Shown: in pieces, positions 9,701-20,559 of the stretch
How positions within the stretch are numbered: the stretch's first letter is position 1
How the letters are laid out: every line of letters begins with the position of its first letter
From: Carya illinoinensis
Lineage: Eukaryota; Streptophyta; Magnoliopsida; Fagales; Juglandaceae
Assembly (NCBI RefSeq): GCF_018687715.1
Contig: NC_056753.1
Coordinates: 7,717,501-7,781,500, forward strand
Length of the DNA stretch: 64,000 nucleotides
Reading direction: 5' to 3'
Made by a program: the position numbers and the translations under genes
The notes under the pieces: model-generated
Database searches by the model: none
Told to the model about the DNA's origin: nothing
Seen by the model: the letters and a program-made list of their open reading frames with translations, nothing else

Positions 9701-12430
9701 TTGCTAATTAAATTATTATATTTAAGTTCTTCTAACATATCCTTCTCAATTAATAATAATATGGTTAGTCCATTTAATCTTTCAACGACATTGTTGATCT
9801 TAAATAAGATTTTATTAATTTCAATTTTAGAAAACTTCTTTCAAAAGAAGCTAGAGTAATAGGTATTGTCAATAAGATTCCATAAGCAATACATGCATTT
9901 GGAAAAGATTCGAGTCTTTTTATATCATTTAATATATCAATCAGAGTACTTTCTTCTAGTAAAATTTCTTTTAAAACTGTTAGTTCAAAAAATAAATATA
10001 AACTATCAATATCATATTTCAAAAAGTTTTCAAAACTAAAACAAGTTTTTTGCAAACTATCATCATCAAGTGATTTCAATTTCTTGAAATCAAATAAAAA
10101 ATCAAAAATATTTTCATATATCTGAAATAGTTCAAACCTATTTTGAATTAAAGAAATTGCTTAATCTACTACAAATAAGAAATAATTAATTTGAAAAGAT
10201 TTTTCAACAAATTGGGTTGTTTCTTTGTTGACATTTTCATTAAACTATTTTTTCCATGAACAATTCAATTTTCTCTAAATATAAGTTTCGTTTCTATACT
10301 AATGGCAATCTCTTTCAATGAAATCATAGTAGATTTAAATCTATTTTCTCTTTAATCTTGAAAAATAATAAGACCTTTTAACTAATCAATGGCAATATCT
10401 ATATGCATATCTTTAAATTGCATACTTTTACTTGTAGTATTGACTGCAAATACTATATCATACTAAATGGTCATGCCTAATATGAATTCAAAGTTCTTAA
10501 TTTTATAATCTTCAGTTATTTTTGCTAGTTGTAATAAAGTTTCTTTTTTTTGTAGAGTTTGAAATTTTATTGCTTTGATACTTTCAATTCAAGTTTCCCA
10601 ACGTTCTTATGAGAGTGGCTTAAGAGTTAGAATCAACACGTTATCTTGCAAAATTTTCCAATACTTTGTTGATGAAGAAAATAAAGAATAAATACAGTGG
10701 ACTATTCCAAAAAAAGTCATGTCACATATAACAAGATTGAGATTATGACAATCTCATGGCATGTAAAATGTTTTGGAGTTTATATCAAGCAATCTTCTTT
10801 GCACCCCTTGCTCTTTTCCTTTCATATTAGACCTATTATCATAAGAAAAACTCTGGTTGCAGTCTCCAAACAGGGACTACATGCGCACGGTGCTAAATGA
10901 TTCCCTTCATTTAGATGAAACAAATCATTTCACGAATCCCTCCCACTTCCCCTCCCTACTTCCCACTTAACCCATCTCTGAAGATTTCTTCCCCTTTCCA
11001 CCTTCGAAACTGAGAACTTATATATATATATATATATCCAATTAGCCAGTACCAACTGTTGATCTTAATCATGTTTAAATGTAGAAAAGTGAATAAAACT
11101 TTTAAGAATCCTCAAGAAAAAGTATTGAATTGTAGTTTTGTGATAATAATGCATGGATCCCACTAAAGATAAATTGGATGAGTACTACTGGATCAATCGG
11201 CTGGGTTTAGAATTAGCAAGATTAAAAAAACACATTAAAAAGCAAGAGATTTTATAGCATAGATCAAGTGGTTTCAGTGCCATACACACACGTGTGCGTG
11301 TGTGCATCAAGTTTTCCAAAGTGGGTTTTGATGCAATCTGCCTTTGAAGCAAAACTTGCACTAGAAAATTTTTTTAAGGAAGGCAGTATCATTTACAATA
11401 AATAGTTCCCACAAACAGAAACAATAAAGCACATAGATTGAAGACAGAGAAACATAAAATGAACAATGAGTAAATCACAAAGATTGAAGACAGAGATCGA
11501 GTGGAGATGATGCTGAATAGGGGAATGAGAAAATGAAACTAGGGGCTCAGGGCATTTATGTAAATTTATTGATATTTCAATAATTGTACTTCACTCGAGA
11601 TCATGAAGTCCCCATTCGGAACTGTACCTAAATGCCATCTTATCATAATATTGTCTTTAGAACATTATTAATATCAAGTTCAAGACTTTTTATTGCATCT
11701 AATAATTTGTTGAGAATACATTTTCTATTAGTATCATCTATTTTAATAAATTCTAAAAAAGTTCTTCTATTTTTATTGGACTTGTTGAAATATTAAAATA
11801 TCTTGGTAGGAGAGATATTTTCTCTTGATGACTTCCATATGGAGTACAATCAAATATAATTAAAAAATATTTTGCTTCCTTGATTTTTTTTAATAATATG
11901 GTTTTTAATTTCATTTGCTAGTAAGTGTATTAATTCATTTTGTATATTATGCCCAAGATAATGATTATGGATTTCACCATCTTTAATATGTCGAATGTGT
12001 TTTTGCTTACTGAATCAAACTCAAAAATCACCTCAATTACATTTAAAAATTTTCATTATTCTTGGTAGATCTTTTCATTTTTTCATCGAAATGGTAAATT
12101 ATTTTTACCAAAGGTTTTTACTACCACAACAATTCTCAATAACCCTTTTCCAATGATCTTTTCTTTGTTAATTTGTTTTTGGAATTTTTTGTCAATTGTT
12201 TTATTTCTCAAGCCAAGCAATCATGTTAGTAATATGCTCATTGGTTGTTTCATGGCTTTTAAGCTTCACACTAAGATTATTCCAGTCATCGATTCTTTCA
12301 TTAGCTAGTTGGCTTATACCGGCTTTGAATTAAACAACTTGCAACAAAAGCATAATACTATATTCAAGTCTTTCGAATACACTAGCCATTTATATCATGT
12401 TTCTCCCCATTTGATAAGTTCTGTATATAA
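9700..12430 (-). pseudogene. Decayed ZMYM/TTF-type hAT transposase, split by an insertion
   Basis: Minus-strand fragments appear in order. About 12430-12000 has the N-terminal part (KLKSHETTNEHITNMIAWLE, then IHNHYLGHNIQNELIHLLAN). About 11960-11640 has the core EAKYFLIIFDCTPYGSHQE and STSPIKIEELF. About 10858-10560 has YDNRSNMKGKEQGVQRRLLD. The last intact stretch, 10079-9774, has the hAT C-terminal dimerisation segment (ILNDIKRLESFPNACIAYGI, then LASFERSFLKLKLIKSYLRS). Such proteins are TTF-type zinc-finger/hAT-dimerisation transposases. Many stops and frameshifts plus the insertion at 10860-11624 make it non-functional. Element ends were not identified. Confidence 0.82.
10860..11624. mobile_element. 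Non-coding inverted-repeat element inside the hAT transposase
   Basis: The hAT coding homology stops at about 11640 and resumes at about 10858. The intervening ~765 bp is unrelated and non-coding. Its ends are inverted repeats: CAGTCTCCAAACAGGGACT at 10860 and, reversed from 11624, CAGTTCCGAATGGGGACT, both followed by a CATG word. Roughly 20 of 24 positions match when one gap is allowed. The interior holds (TA)n near 11017-11036, a CACACACGTGTGCGTGTGTG palindrome near 11284-11303, and a repeated 'agattgaagacagaga' near 11440 and 11480. Exact ends and superfamily are uncertain; no clear target-site duplication was found. Confidence 0.55.
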
Positions 12431-12819
12431 TATATAATGGAAAAATGTCTAGAGTCTCATCCTTAGGTAAATTTATATCGCTATATCAAATTAGACCCCT
12501 TTCTATTAATAAATCTCTTAATTTTTTATCAACATATTAGGTTAGTGTATACTTAAGATTTTAGATGCAAAGTTTATTTTCACTTTTTTTGAAATGAATA
12601 GTAACCTTGATAGCAGTACCAAGTATAGTGTTTTTAAAATTACATTATGGAATGTCCAAATTAAGTTAAAAAAAGTTTTATTTGGACACTTGCCAAATTC
12701 TTAGCCATACTTGACGAATAGTATTGGACACTTGACACCAAAATGAACCATGAGATGAAAATGTGAAGGAAATCAAGGTGTCAAATCATGCCGCCTAAGA
12801 AAAACATTATTCCATCCAA
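12431..12819. other. Intergenic, nothing recognised
   Basis: AT-rich sequence. The words 'tggacacttg' recur at 12684 and 12725. No gene or element could be assigned. Confidence 0.35.
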
Positions 12820-15145
12820 TCATCTATTTTGTGCAAAACCAAAAAGGGTTTCTATGGCGCCTTCGACCCCCATGTGTGATTTGGTAAGAGTCATTACACC
12901 AGGGTGATGGCCACTCAGTTTACACAACCGAACGCCAAGTGCAAGTCTAAAACTAAATACCAAAAAAACTAAATACAACCCAACAAAGAAATCCTCCATA
13001 AGGTTATTATAGTCATCCAGCTGCTTAAAAATAAAATAAAAGTTCAACAAATACAATGGAAATAAACCCGAGCTCATCACTCCTTAGGTGGGGTCGGTCC
13101 CTCATGCTCGAATTCATCTGCTATATCAAAGTCTACGGTTCCATGAAACGGAATCGTAGGTGGGAACATCACAATGAGATCTCGTAGTCTCAGCAAGTAA
13201 ATCTACATATCAAAAACCAAGAATTTTAAACATTGAAGCATATAAAATAAACGTGCATAGCTATGATGAGAGATTATCCCAAAATACTCATTTTTGTAAC
13301 ATTTACCAAAAATTGTTTCAAGTATAGCCACTTAAGCCAAAAATCACATTTGTACATAGTTAACATTCATTTATTACGGTGAACAATATGGTCTCCCCTT
13401 AGGGACTATCCGCACACTCTGCTCCCTTTGTCACACCATAGATAATGATCGTGCTTACAACTTCATAATGAGTGATGCCCAGCTCCGCACCTGGCATGTA
13501 CGTAACCAAACATCTTTTAGCCCCCGTTATCAGAGGGGCCACGAAGTCATACCAAAAGCATTACAGTCTTGGCTGAGCCTACTGTCGCCCAGCTATAGGC
13601 CAAGTGACTTCACTCAATTTTACACACTCTCAAATGACCATAGGAGCTCCACCGAGATAATATCTCATCTCGGCTTGCGATCGTGGTATGTACACACCAC
13701 AAAATATGCTTTTAATCTTTTGATACCAAAACAAAATTTTTCTAATTTCACAGCATAACCACATGGCAAAGCACAATTATTAAAATCATGACAAGCAATA
13801 ACAATAAAAAATGCAGATGCATGGCAAGCAATTATTGGATGGCATAGCATAATACAACCAAGTAGCATACAGTTCATCGTACAAAAATCACAGTTGTCAC
13901 AGTTCCAATAATTTCACAATTTTCAAACTATACATGATTCCCAACGCTCCATAGGGCCCCCAGTCACTTCTCATTCACAACCAAACAGCAACAAAATTCA
14001 AATAATAATTTATTCCACATTAGTATTTTGAGGCTCAATCCAGGAATTTACTTACAACAGTGGAAGGGCAAATTCTAGATGGTTAAGCACAATGTTTAAG
14101 TATCCCACGAACGTGCGTGAGCGCGTGCCACTGCACAAATGGAAGAAAAACAATTATTCAAATCTAACGCCACCTAAAGATTAATAAACAAGTTTAGTGG
14201 CATGTGGCTTACTGTGGTGGCGTCTGGGGGAGTAGAGCACGTTAGCTACAATGGCGAGGTGATGAAGGCAGTGGTGAATTTGGATAGATTGAAGGAGATC
14301 TACAACTAGAAAAATTTAAAAGGAGGTAGATACGTCGTGATAGTGGGTCGATGAGGGGATTTTAGTGGCAGAGTGTTGTGAAGCATGGCAGAGTAGTGGC
14401 TAAAGTGAGCCTTAGCTCACATGTTGGGTGAAATCGAGGGAGGATGAAGTCGAGAATGGGAAGACAAAGGCAAGGGGGTGGTCGAATGGCCACTATAACA
14501 TGACTGGGAGTGGTGGCTCACGACGGTGCTAGGGAAAAATCTTTCCTAAAAGCTACGGAGTCGCAAATCAAAGGAAGAGGAAGATGAAAGGATGAGGCTT
14601 GAGGGAGGATGAGATGCTTGGAGGTGATTTTTGAGTGAGGGAGGCACGGCCTATTTATAGGCCATGGGTTGGGGCTTAGTGAACACAATCATGGCTGCGA
14701 TTGGTCGTGCAGCAAGCAACGTGGAGATTCTCAAGCGTTGCACACGTGGCATGTGATGGATGGTGGGCAGCGGCAGCGAGCAGCTTTCATGGCCAAGGCC
14801 AAACGAGGAGGGGCATGGGTTAGGGGGAAGAGACGATGGTGGCAGACGGAAAAGAGGGGCTATTGCCCAGCGAACACATAGCAACGACGTGGTGGCGATG
14901 GCAGGAGCGCCATAGGTCACAAGTTGAGGGAAGAAGAAGAAAAGAGAAAAAAAGAAAGAAAAAAGGAAGGAGGTGTGCGGCACAGAGGAGAAAAAGTGTG
15001 CTTAAGATTTTTACCCTTCAATCAAAACAACGTTATTTAGGGGAAGGAAAGCTAATTTTAGCTTATGCCTCAAAACGGCACTATTTCGGTTAGGGGAGGG
15101 GTTGGACTCTCATGTACATGGGTGGGTCCTCCATTATACCCATAT
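12820..15145 (-). mobile_element. Non-autonomous LTR-element-like block (LARD or solo LTR)
   Basis: On the minus strand a promoter-like TATA (CTATAAATAGG, about 14649-14659) is followed by a long C-rich leader and then low-coding sequence without retroviral domains. Such blocks are typical of large solo LTRs or LARD elements in plant genomes. Open frames at 13468-13758, 13665-13877, 14651-14983 and 14836-15093 overlap on opposite strands and have no recognisable domain. Termini were not proven; the upstream end may be near TGTGATATGGG (about 15145). The assignment is tentative. Confidence 0.35.
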
Positions 15146-15853
15146 CACACCAAAATAAAAACCCACTTATACAACCACCTGGGTTTACCAAAGGAAAACA
15201 CCCACTTATTACATTATCCAATAAATAGTTGCTATTGGGATTAAAAATATATATACCCACACAACCAAACTAACTTAATAACAAAAAATAATTGAAAAAT
15301 TTTTTAAAATTAAAAAGTATCTAAAAGAAAAAGAAAGGTGGTTGGCTGACCACCTCAATCATGGACCACCCCATTTTGAGGGAAGGCTAGCCTTCACAGA
15401 GTAGAGTGGTTGGCTGTGAAATCACCATTTGTGCCAAAAGTTTAAGTTGATAGGAATAGTTAGATTTGATTATTTGTATTATATATTTAACATTCTTCCT
15501 CATGTGTAAAGTGTAGAATTAGAGTCCAAACTCAAGACTTATGATCTTATACTATGTGCCATCAGTTGTCCCAAAAGGTTAAACTGGTAGGATGAATTAA
15601 ATTTAATTATTTATATTATATTCTAAATATTGTCCACCTTTGGGAGTGCTTAATTAAGAGCGCTCGAGCATCCCTTGGTGGTTAGCCAATCTTTAACCTT
15701 TTTTTTTTAAATTATTTTCTTGATTATTATAAAAATAAATTGGATAGGAAGTGATTTGGTGTATCTAGGCAATTTTTAGAAAGGCATAGAAGGCTAATGT
15801 GTTTGATTATCATTGAATAATGTAAAGCCCAAGCTAAACCATATTTTTACCAT
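15146..15853. other. Intergenic, diverged repeat fragments
   Basis: Two related segments, about 15430-15500 and 15570-15640, share 'aaa(g)gttaa(a)ctg..aggaat(a)' followed by 'ttaattatttatattatat'. They are probably diverged copies of one repeat. No gene was recognised. Confidence 0.4.
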
Positions 15854-16035
15854 GAGTAATGTTATATACTACATTCACATTCCACTTCCATCTTATTATG
15901 TAATAAATAGCACATTTATCACTATTGGATGATTTTTAATTATTCAATAAATGATCATACAATTGTAATAAATATGTCACATCTTATATAGTAGAATAAA
16001 AATATAATGATAGTGAGGTATATAGAATTTTCCTT
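15854..16035. mobile_element. Short MITE-like element
   Basis: One end reads GAGTAATGTTATATACTACA. The other end reversed reads AGGAAAATTCTATATACCTC. The AT-rich interior does not code. This head-to-tail complementarity and size fit a small MITE; target-site duplication is unclear. Confidence 0.45.
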
Positions 16036-16767
16036 TTACCATAGATGCTCACTCTCTCTCTCTCTAGCTCCTTTGTGTATCCATATGAAAACATCTCATT
16101 TGAAGTACTGCATGTTGTGGTCCACAATATTTTATTTAAGCTGATATATATATACTCCGGCATTGTTATATATGTTAACCTCGACAATAACCATCATGCT
16201 TCGTCGAGGGCAGGTGGCCTTGTTTTTATATACATAAAATTATGCAAACAAATAGGTGAAGGATTCCATGTAGGGTTGGATGACAACTAAAAATATAAAA
16301 GTGGAGAATATGCGTGCACATGCATTTCAAGCAGTTTGATTACTAAAATCCTCAACCTAATTGTTTATTCTTATATATGTCACCTCCCACCTACCCTTGC
16401 TCATCATTCTCTCTTTTTAATTGATTAAAGACTAATACCGACTTTAGGAGAAGGTCAAGAGTTGAGATGCGGCACATTGTACGTACGTACGTAGGTGCAG
16501 TAGTTCCACTACATTTTCTCATAGCATGCAGAAAAACTTTGTTCACAGATTGGTGAATATTGATCGGAATCTTTCCTTAAAGGTTGAGGACTTGGGGGTA
16601 AGATGTGCCAAAATCTTCGGTACCTAGATTTCTAGTCATCATTTTTTTCAGTAGTTGGATGATCTATTTCTCTGTGACAGTGATCTAACCTTAGGTTTAA
16701 GTTTCACCATTACTTTCTACATGTGGCATGACAAAACTAATCGTTGTACCTTCAAACTACTAAAACC
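16036..16767. other. Intergenic, nothing firm
   Basis: Contains a short CT tract at about 16051-16066, a (GTAC)n run at about 16481-16493 and no convincing gene. Confidence 0.4.
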
Positions 16768-16775
16768 TAACACTT

Positions 16776-17003
16776 GGCCTGGTTTGGTTATCAAATACCA
16801 AACTATCTTATCTGATCTCATCTAATCATTATAATTTTGTCAATTTCTCACACAAAATATATAATAAATAATTTAAATTTTTCAAATTATAAAAAAAATT
16901 AATATTAAAAAATCATATTATAACAATATTTTATTCAACTTTCAACAAAACATATCATCACATCTCATCTCATCTCATCTAAACTATATGACTAAACGAG
17001 GCC
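16776..17003. mobile_element. MITE with ATCTC repeats
   Basis: Ends GGCCTGGTTTGGTTAT and, reversed, GGCCTCGTTTAGTCAT form imperfect terminal inverted repeats. The right part carries tandem CATCTCATCTCATCTCATCT. Flanks TAACACTT and TAACATCT resemble each other. Related, more decayed copies lie at 36530-36900, 37030-37230 and 38930-39050. The size (228 bp) and duplication length fit a hAT-type MITE. Confidence 0.6.
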
Positions 17004-17210
17004 TTAACATCTTGGTACAATTATAATGGTTAAAATATGGAATGAAAGGTAGAAAGATTTAGTTTTTTATAGTTTGGAGTGGAAAGTATGAGTTTTGATA
17101 GTTTGGGGTGCAAAGTGAAAACTCTAAATAGTCTGAAAGTACAAAGCGAAGTTATCCCTAGATACTACATATATTGTTCTCAAGCACGTAGGATGTACGA
17201 CATCTTCTAG

Positions 17211-17220
17211 CCTATAAATA
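17211..17220 (+). promoter_or_regulatory. TATA box of the miR477-like transcript
   Basis: CCTATAAATA about 140 bases before the hairpin fits a pol II core promoter, predicting a start near 17245. Placement relative to the foldback supports a primary miRNA transcript. There is no direct evidence of transcription. Confidence 0.45.
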
Positions 17221-17352
17221 TGTATCTAGTTTGCTAGCTAGCAAGTAATTAAGGCCTTCATGGCCTGAAAAGAGGTTGCTTGCTTACTCTTGTTGAGTCA
17301 GGAAAGCCAAAAGTAGTCAATATTGTTTTCTCCATGTATGGATCATGATATT

Positions 17353-17495
17353 CAAGGCACTGGCTACTCACTCCCCCTCAAGGGCTTCCAGCCGTCCATG
17401 TTTGCAGACTTCAATAGTCCATTTTTGGTCTTCGCCAAAGCAAGCAATTAGGAGGGTTAGAAGTCATTGGTGGGGTGGGAAAAAATTGTCCCTTG
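17353..17495 (+). ncRNA. MIR477: miR477-family microRNA precursor
   Basis: The 5' arm at 17371-17389 reads CTCCCCCTCAAGGGCTTCC. This differs at one base from the widely reported plant miR477 core CTCTCCCTCAAGGGCTTC (over 18 nt). The 3' arm (17451-17479) folds back on it: manual pairing from 17369:17479 to 17397:17451 gives 29 positions with about seven isolated mismatches and three G-T pairs. A lower stem pairs CAAGG (17353-17357) with CCTTG (17491-17495). The loop is about 53 nt. This meets the usual shape for a plant precursor with the mature miRNA on the 5' arm. Predicted miR477 targets in other species include GRAS and NAC transcripts. Short open frames over the locus (17345-17533) are not considered protein genes. 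Confidence 0.72.
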
Positions 17496-17499
17496 CCTC

Positions 17500-18341
17500 A
17501 AAGGGTTTAGTTTATGATTTGATCAGACAGTGACAAACAAAAGCGATATTACTGATCATCATGATCATGTCATATTTTCCTTTCAGCTCGTCATCAAGTA
17601 TGCTCATCTCTTTTTACTGTGTTCATTTGATCAAATTGTTAAGCATATATCTTTAATTTGTGCAAGATTTAATTACAAGCTAGACGTTTCAGATGATTTT
17701 CTATCCAAAAGAGAGGAACAGAATTGATTGCATTCATGAATTCATGTCAATCCTATTAAATCGGTATACATGCTTGTGTTTTCTGTCTAGTTGACATGTT
17801 TTCATGCATTTCTCTTGAGATAAAAATGTCATGTTGAGGTAAGACAAAGATCTCCACCTCAGATCATGAATCATTTGCATCCACATGCACTAAATCCCAT
17901 TATTGTCTTGAGATATTTCCCTTGTTAAAGGTTTTTATGGTGAAAACCAAATAGCAAACACACAATTGATTTGTTTTTACCATTCTTTATTGAAATGAAA
18001 TAGGTAATCTAGTGTAAGAATTAAACTCCTTAATTCAACCAAAAATGTTAGATCAATAAACTCACAATTAGTAAGACACAAAAACTTCAATGTGAAAGCC
18101 TTCTAATGTGAAAGTAAAAAGTATGGGACCTACTCCAATTAAATTTCACTATCAACAGCAAAGGGTTCTAAATTAATAGACATTAAGCAATTCAAATAAG
18201 AACAATATTACAAAAAAACCTCACTAACCAAGTATATATTAACGGCCAAGATCATAATATATATAGTCAATATGAAATTCATCATCAAGATTATCAGATA
18301 TTGAGAATTTAATCAAAACTGCACCACAAATAACTCATTAA

Positions 18342-18344
<3 letters not shown>
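17500..18344. other. Downstream of the miRNA, no gene recognised
   Basis: AT-rich, with a palindromic 'gatcatcatgatcatg' at about 17553-17568. The open frame 17530-17727 has no known domain. Part of this stretch may belong to the primary miRNA transcript. Confidence 0.4.

Positions 18345-18394
<50 letters not shown>
18345..18394. repeat. (TC)25 microsatellite
   Basis: Perfect TC dinucleotide run of 50 bases. Confidence 0.95.
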
Positions 18395-18399
<5 letters not shown>

Positions 18400-19942
18400 A
18401 CTTGGCTAACCACGTGAGCTCTCTCACATTAGAGAGACCACCCAACATAGATTTTTAGCTAAAAATAATAGATAACACAAATCTTGGTCTTATGCTAGAC
18501 TTCAATTTTTAATAGCAATGAACAATATGCTAGACTTATTAATTGTCCACTCCTTAGTTACAAGGAATTACACCTAGTATCTAAAAGGCCCAAATAACCA
18601 CTTCAATGTCCCTTTATGGCCAGGCTTAATTGTCCAACTGTCTTATGGAGTTGAGGGTCTATATATAGCCTCTCCCCTGGTGATAGGGATACTAATAATT
18701 GAATGTTTGAAAATCTCTCTTACATGTGTCTCTTTTGATGTGGTTCTTAGGTTGAATACATTGGTGCTGCTTTGATTTTTAATACATCACAGTTTACCAC
18801 TAAGATGCAATCGGATGAATAAAAATAGAGAAAACTTTCTGGTCAGTATATCTTATGTAGGGTTGAGAACAACCTCGAATAGAATAAGACCATGTAGCCC
18901 ACCCATTACTAAAGGAATGGGATGCCACCACACCGAAGCTTGTCTCTCTCTCTTTGAAAAAGTATCGCACAGAAGCTCAACTCTCCCCCTTTCTCATCTG
19001 TCTATCCCAATTACATCGAAGAGCCCGTCTCTCTCTCTCATCAAATACCCATCGATTCCAGCCAACCCAAGAGTGGTATGTTTAGCATTGGATTTTTATT
19101 TTTATTTCATAGAATTTTTATCTAGCATGGATTTGGACTGAGATAGGATCCGAGGCCATAGGCCATCATCGTAGTAGTTTTACCCAATAGCCCATCATTG
19201 TGGAAGCATGCATGCCCACCCTTTCAAGTTTTATTGAATGATTCTATGGTTTTAATTTGTTGATCTAATTGTTTTACCAATTGCCCTTTCAAGTTTCATT
19301 GTAATGATTCTATGGATTTTTCCGTTTGGTTTAATTAATTGTACCAAAAGGTAAAAACTACTACGATGATAGGCTACAGCCTACATCGGTTTGGTGTGGA
19401 TTATTGCTTGAAATGGGTGGATTATTGCTTGAAATCGAAACAGATGAAATGTAGATGTTTGTTGTGAATCTAGGTAGATTATGAAATGCTGGTGGCCAAG
19501 TCTGGTGATGGCAGTGTCTGGATGGGGTGGGAAGTTGGGAAGGTCTGGATGGTGAAATGCTGAGTGAAAATATGTTTAGGGATTTTTGGGAAAAGATCTG
19601 ATAGGGTAGTCCTCATATAATGTTTTACTATATTAATGATGCGGCAGTTTTTTATTGGAGGCTAGTTTCACCAAAATAGTAGATGGCACCACTTCAAAGT
19701 GGTTATGATAAAAATATACTGCCAAAAGATTGTGAAATAACTGCAATCTAATAAAAAATTATTGCTTCCACTGTACTTTGATTTAGAACTTCCAATTGAA
19801 TGACTAATGAGCACTATGTATCTGAAAAAAATGCTCAACCTTAATTCCTTGTTCAACTTTATTAGAATCTCATTTTGGATCATCACCCTAGTAGCAACTT
19901 CCCAAAGTTTTCTATATTGTATGAGGTAAAATCCCCTTTACA
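18395..19942. other. Intergenic, no gene recognised
   Basis: A TATA-like TCTATATATAGCC at about 18658-18670 is followed by a CT-rich stretch (18940-19050) that looks like a plant 5' leader. The open frame across it (18815-19141) has no recognisable domain. Short repeated phrases ('gattattgcttgaaat', 'attctatgg') recur between 19230 and 19440. Confidence 0.35.
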
Positions 19943-20418
19943 AAAGGAATGGGAAAGAAGACAAGGGAAATTGACGGAAATTGATATTGTGTTCATCATG
20001 AGGAAAAAGCCCCTTTACATAAGAAGTTATACCCACTATCTCTACAACAAACTGTAAGAAATTATGTAAAACTAACAATGCACGTAGCAAAGAAAATAAC
20101 AGACAAGTAACTAGTGGGCTTAACAGGCCCATGAACCTACTTGCAGAAGCCCTTACAAATTATTAAGCTATAACAGAAACTAAAGAAATGATAACAAGCT
20201 AACAACACTAGGCTCACTAAGCCCACAGAGTCATCCAGTCCAATACCAGCCCATACTGGCCCTAACCCTTCTTAGCCTCTGAGTTACCCTAGTCATCCTT
20301 CACTTCAATTACTCCCCTACTTCAGATCATGCCCTTTCTCCATCCAAACCCTAGACCCTTGCATTGCATCGTCGATACCCTAGTTACCTCTATCACCCAT
20401 AAGTCCAGGTGTGTTACA
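19943..20418 (-). repeat. 3' LTR of the chromovirus element
   Basis: Minus sense starts TGTAACACACCTGGAC at 20418, directly after a purine-rich tract. Similarity to the other LTR is clear down to about 19943. The last ~50 bases of the LTR (U5 end) are not recognisable, so the copy is damaged or truncated there. Confidence 0.75.
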
Positions 20419-20438
20419 ATGCTCCCATCTTCTAAAGC
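20419..20438 (-). promoter_or_regulatory. Polypurine tract of the chromovirus element
   Basis: Minus sense reads AGAAGATGGGAGCAT immediately before the 3' LTR start. This fits a plus-strand priming site. Confidence 0.55.
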
Positions 20439-20559
20439 ACCTTGCCCACAAGGTGCAAGAAGGCTACTTTGAGTTTGTAGCAGTTCTTTCACATTGCTTC
20501 CTCTTTCTTCTGTCCCTGTCACTAAACCAAAAGATATGTTACATGCTAATTGTTCACCA

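Noticed and set aside
14651..15093. Opposed open frames in a G/C-rich stretch
   Set aside because: They overlap on opposite strands inside the leader of an LTR-like block, with low-complexity Lys/Arg or Phe/Pro runs.
17345..17533. 62-codon open frame over the miRNA hairpin
   Set aside because: The sequence is explained by a foldback precursor; no protein domain. A micropeptide cannot be excluded but has no support.
18815..19141. 108-codon open frame after a TATA-like site
   Set aside because: Ser/Leu-rich, passes through CT-rich leader-like sequence, no recognisable domain or splice context.
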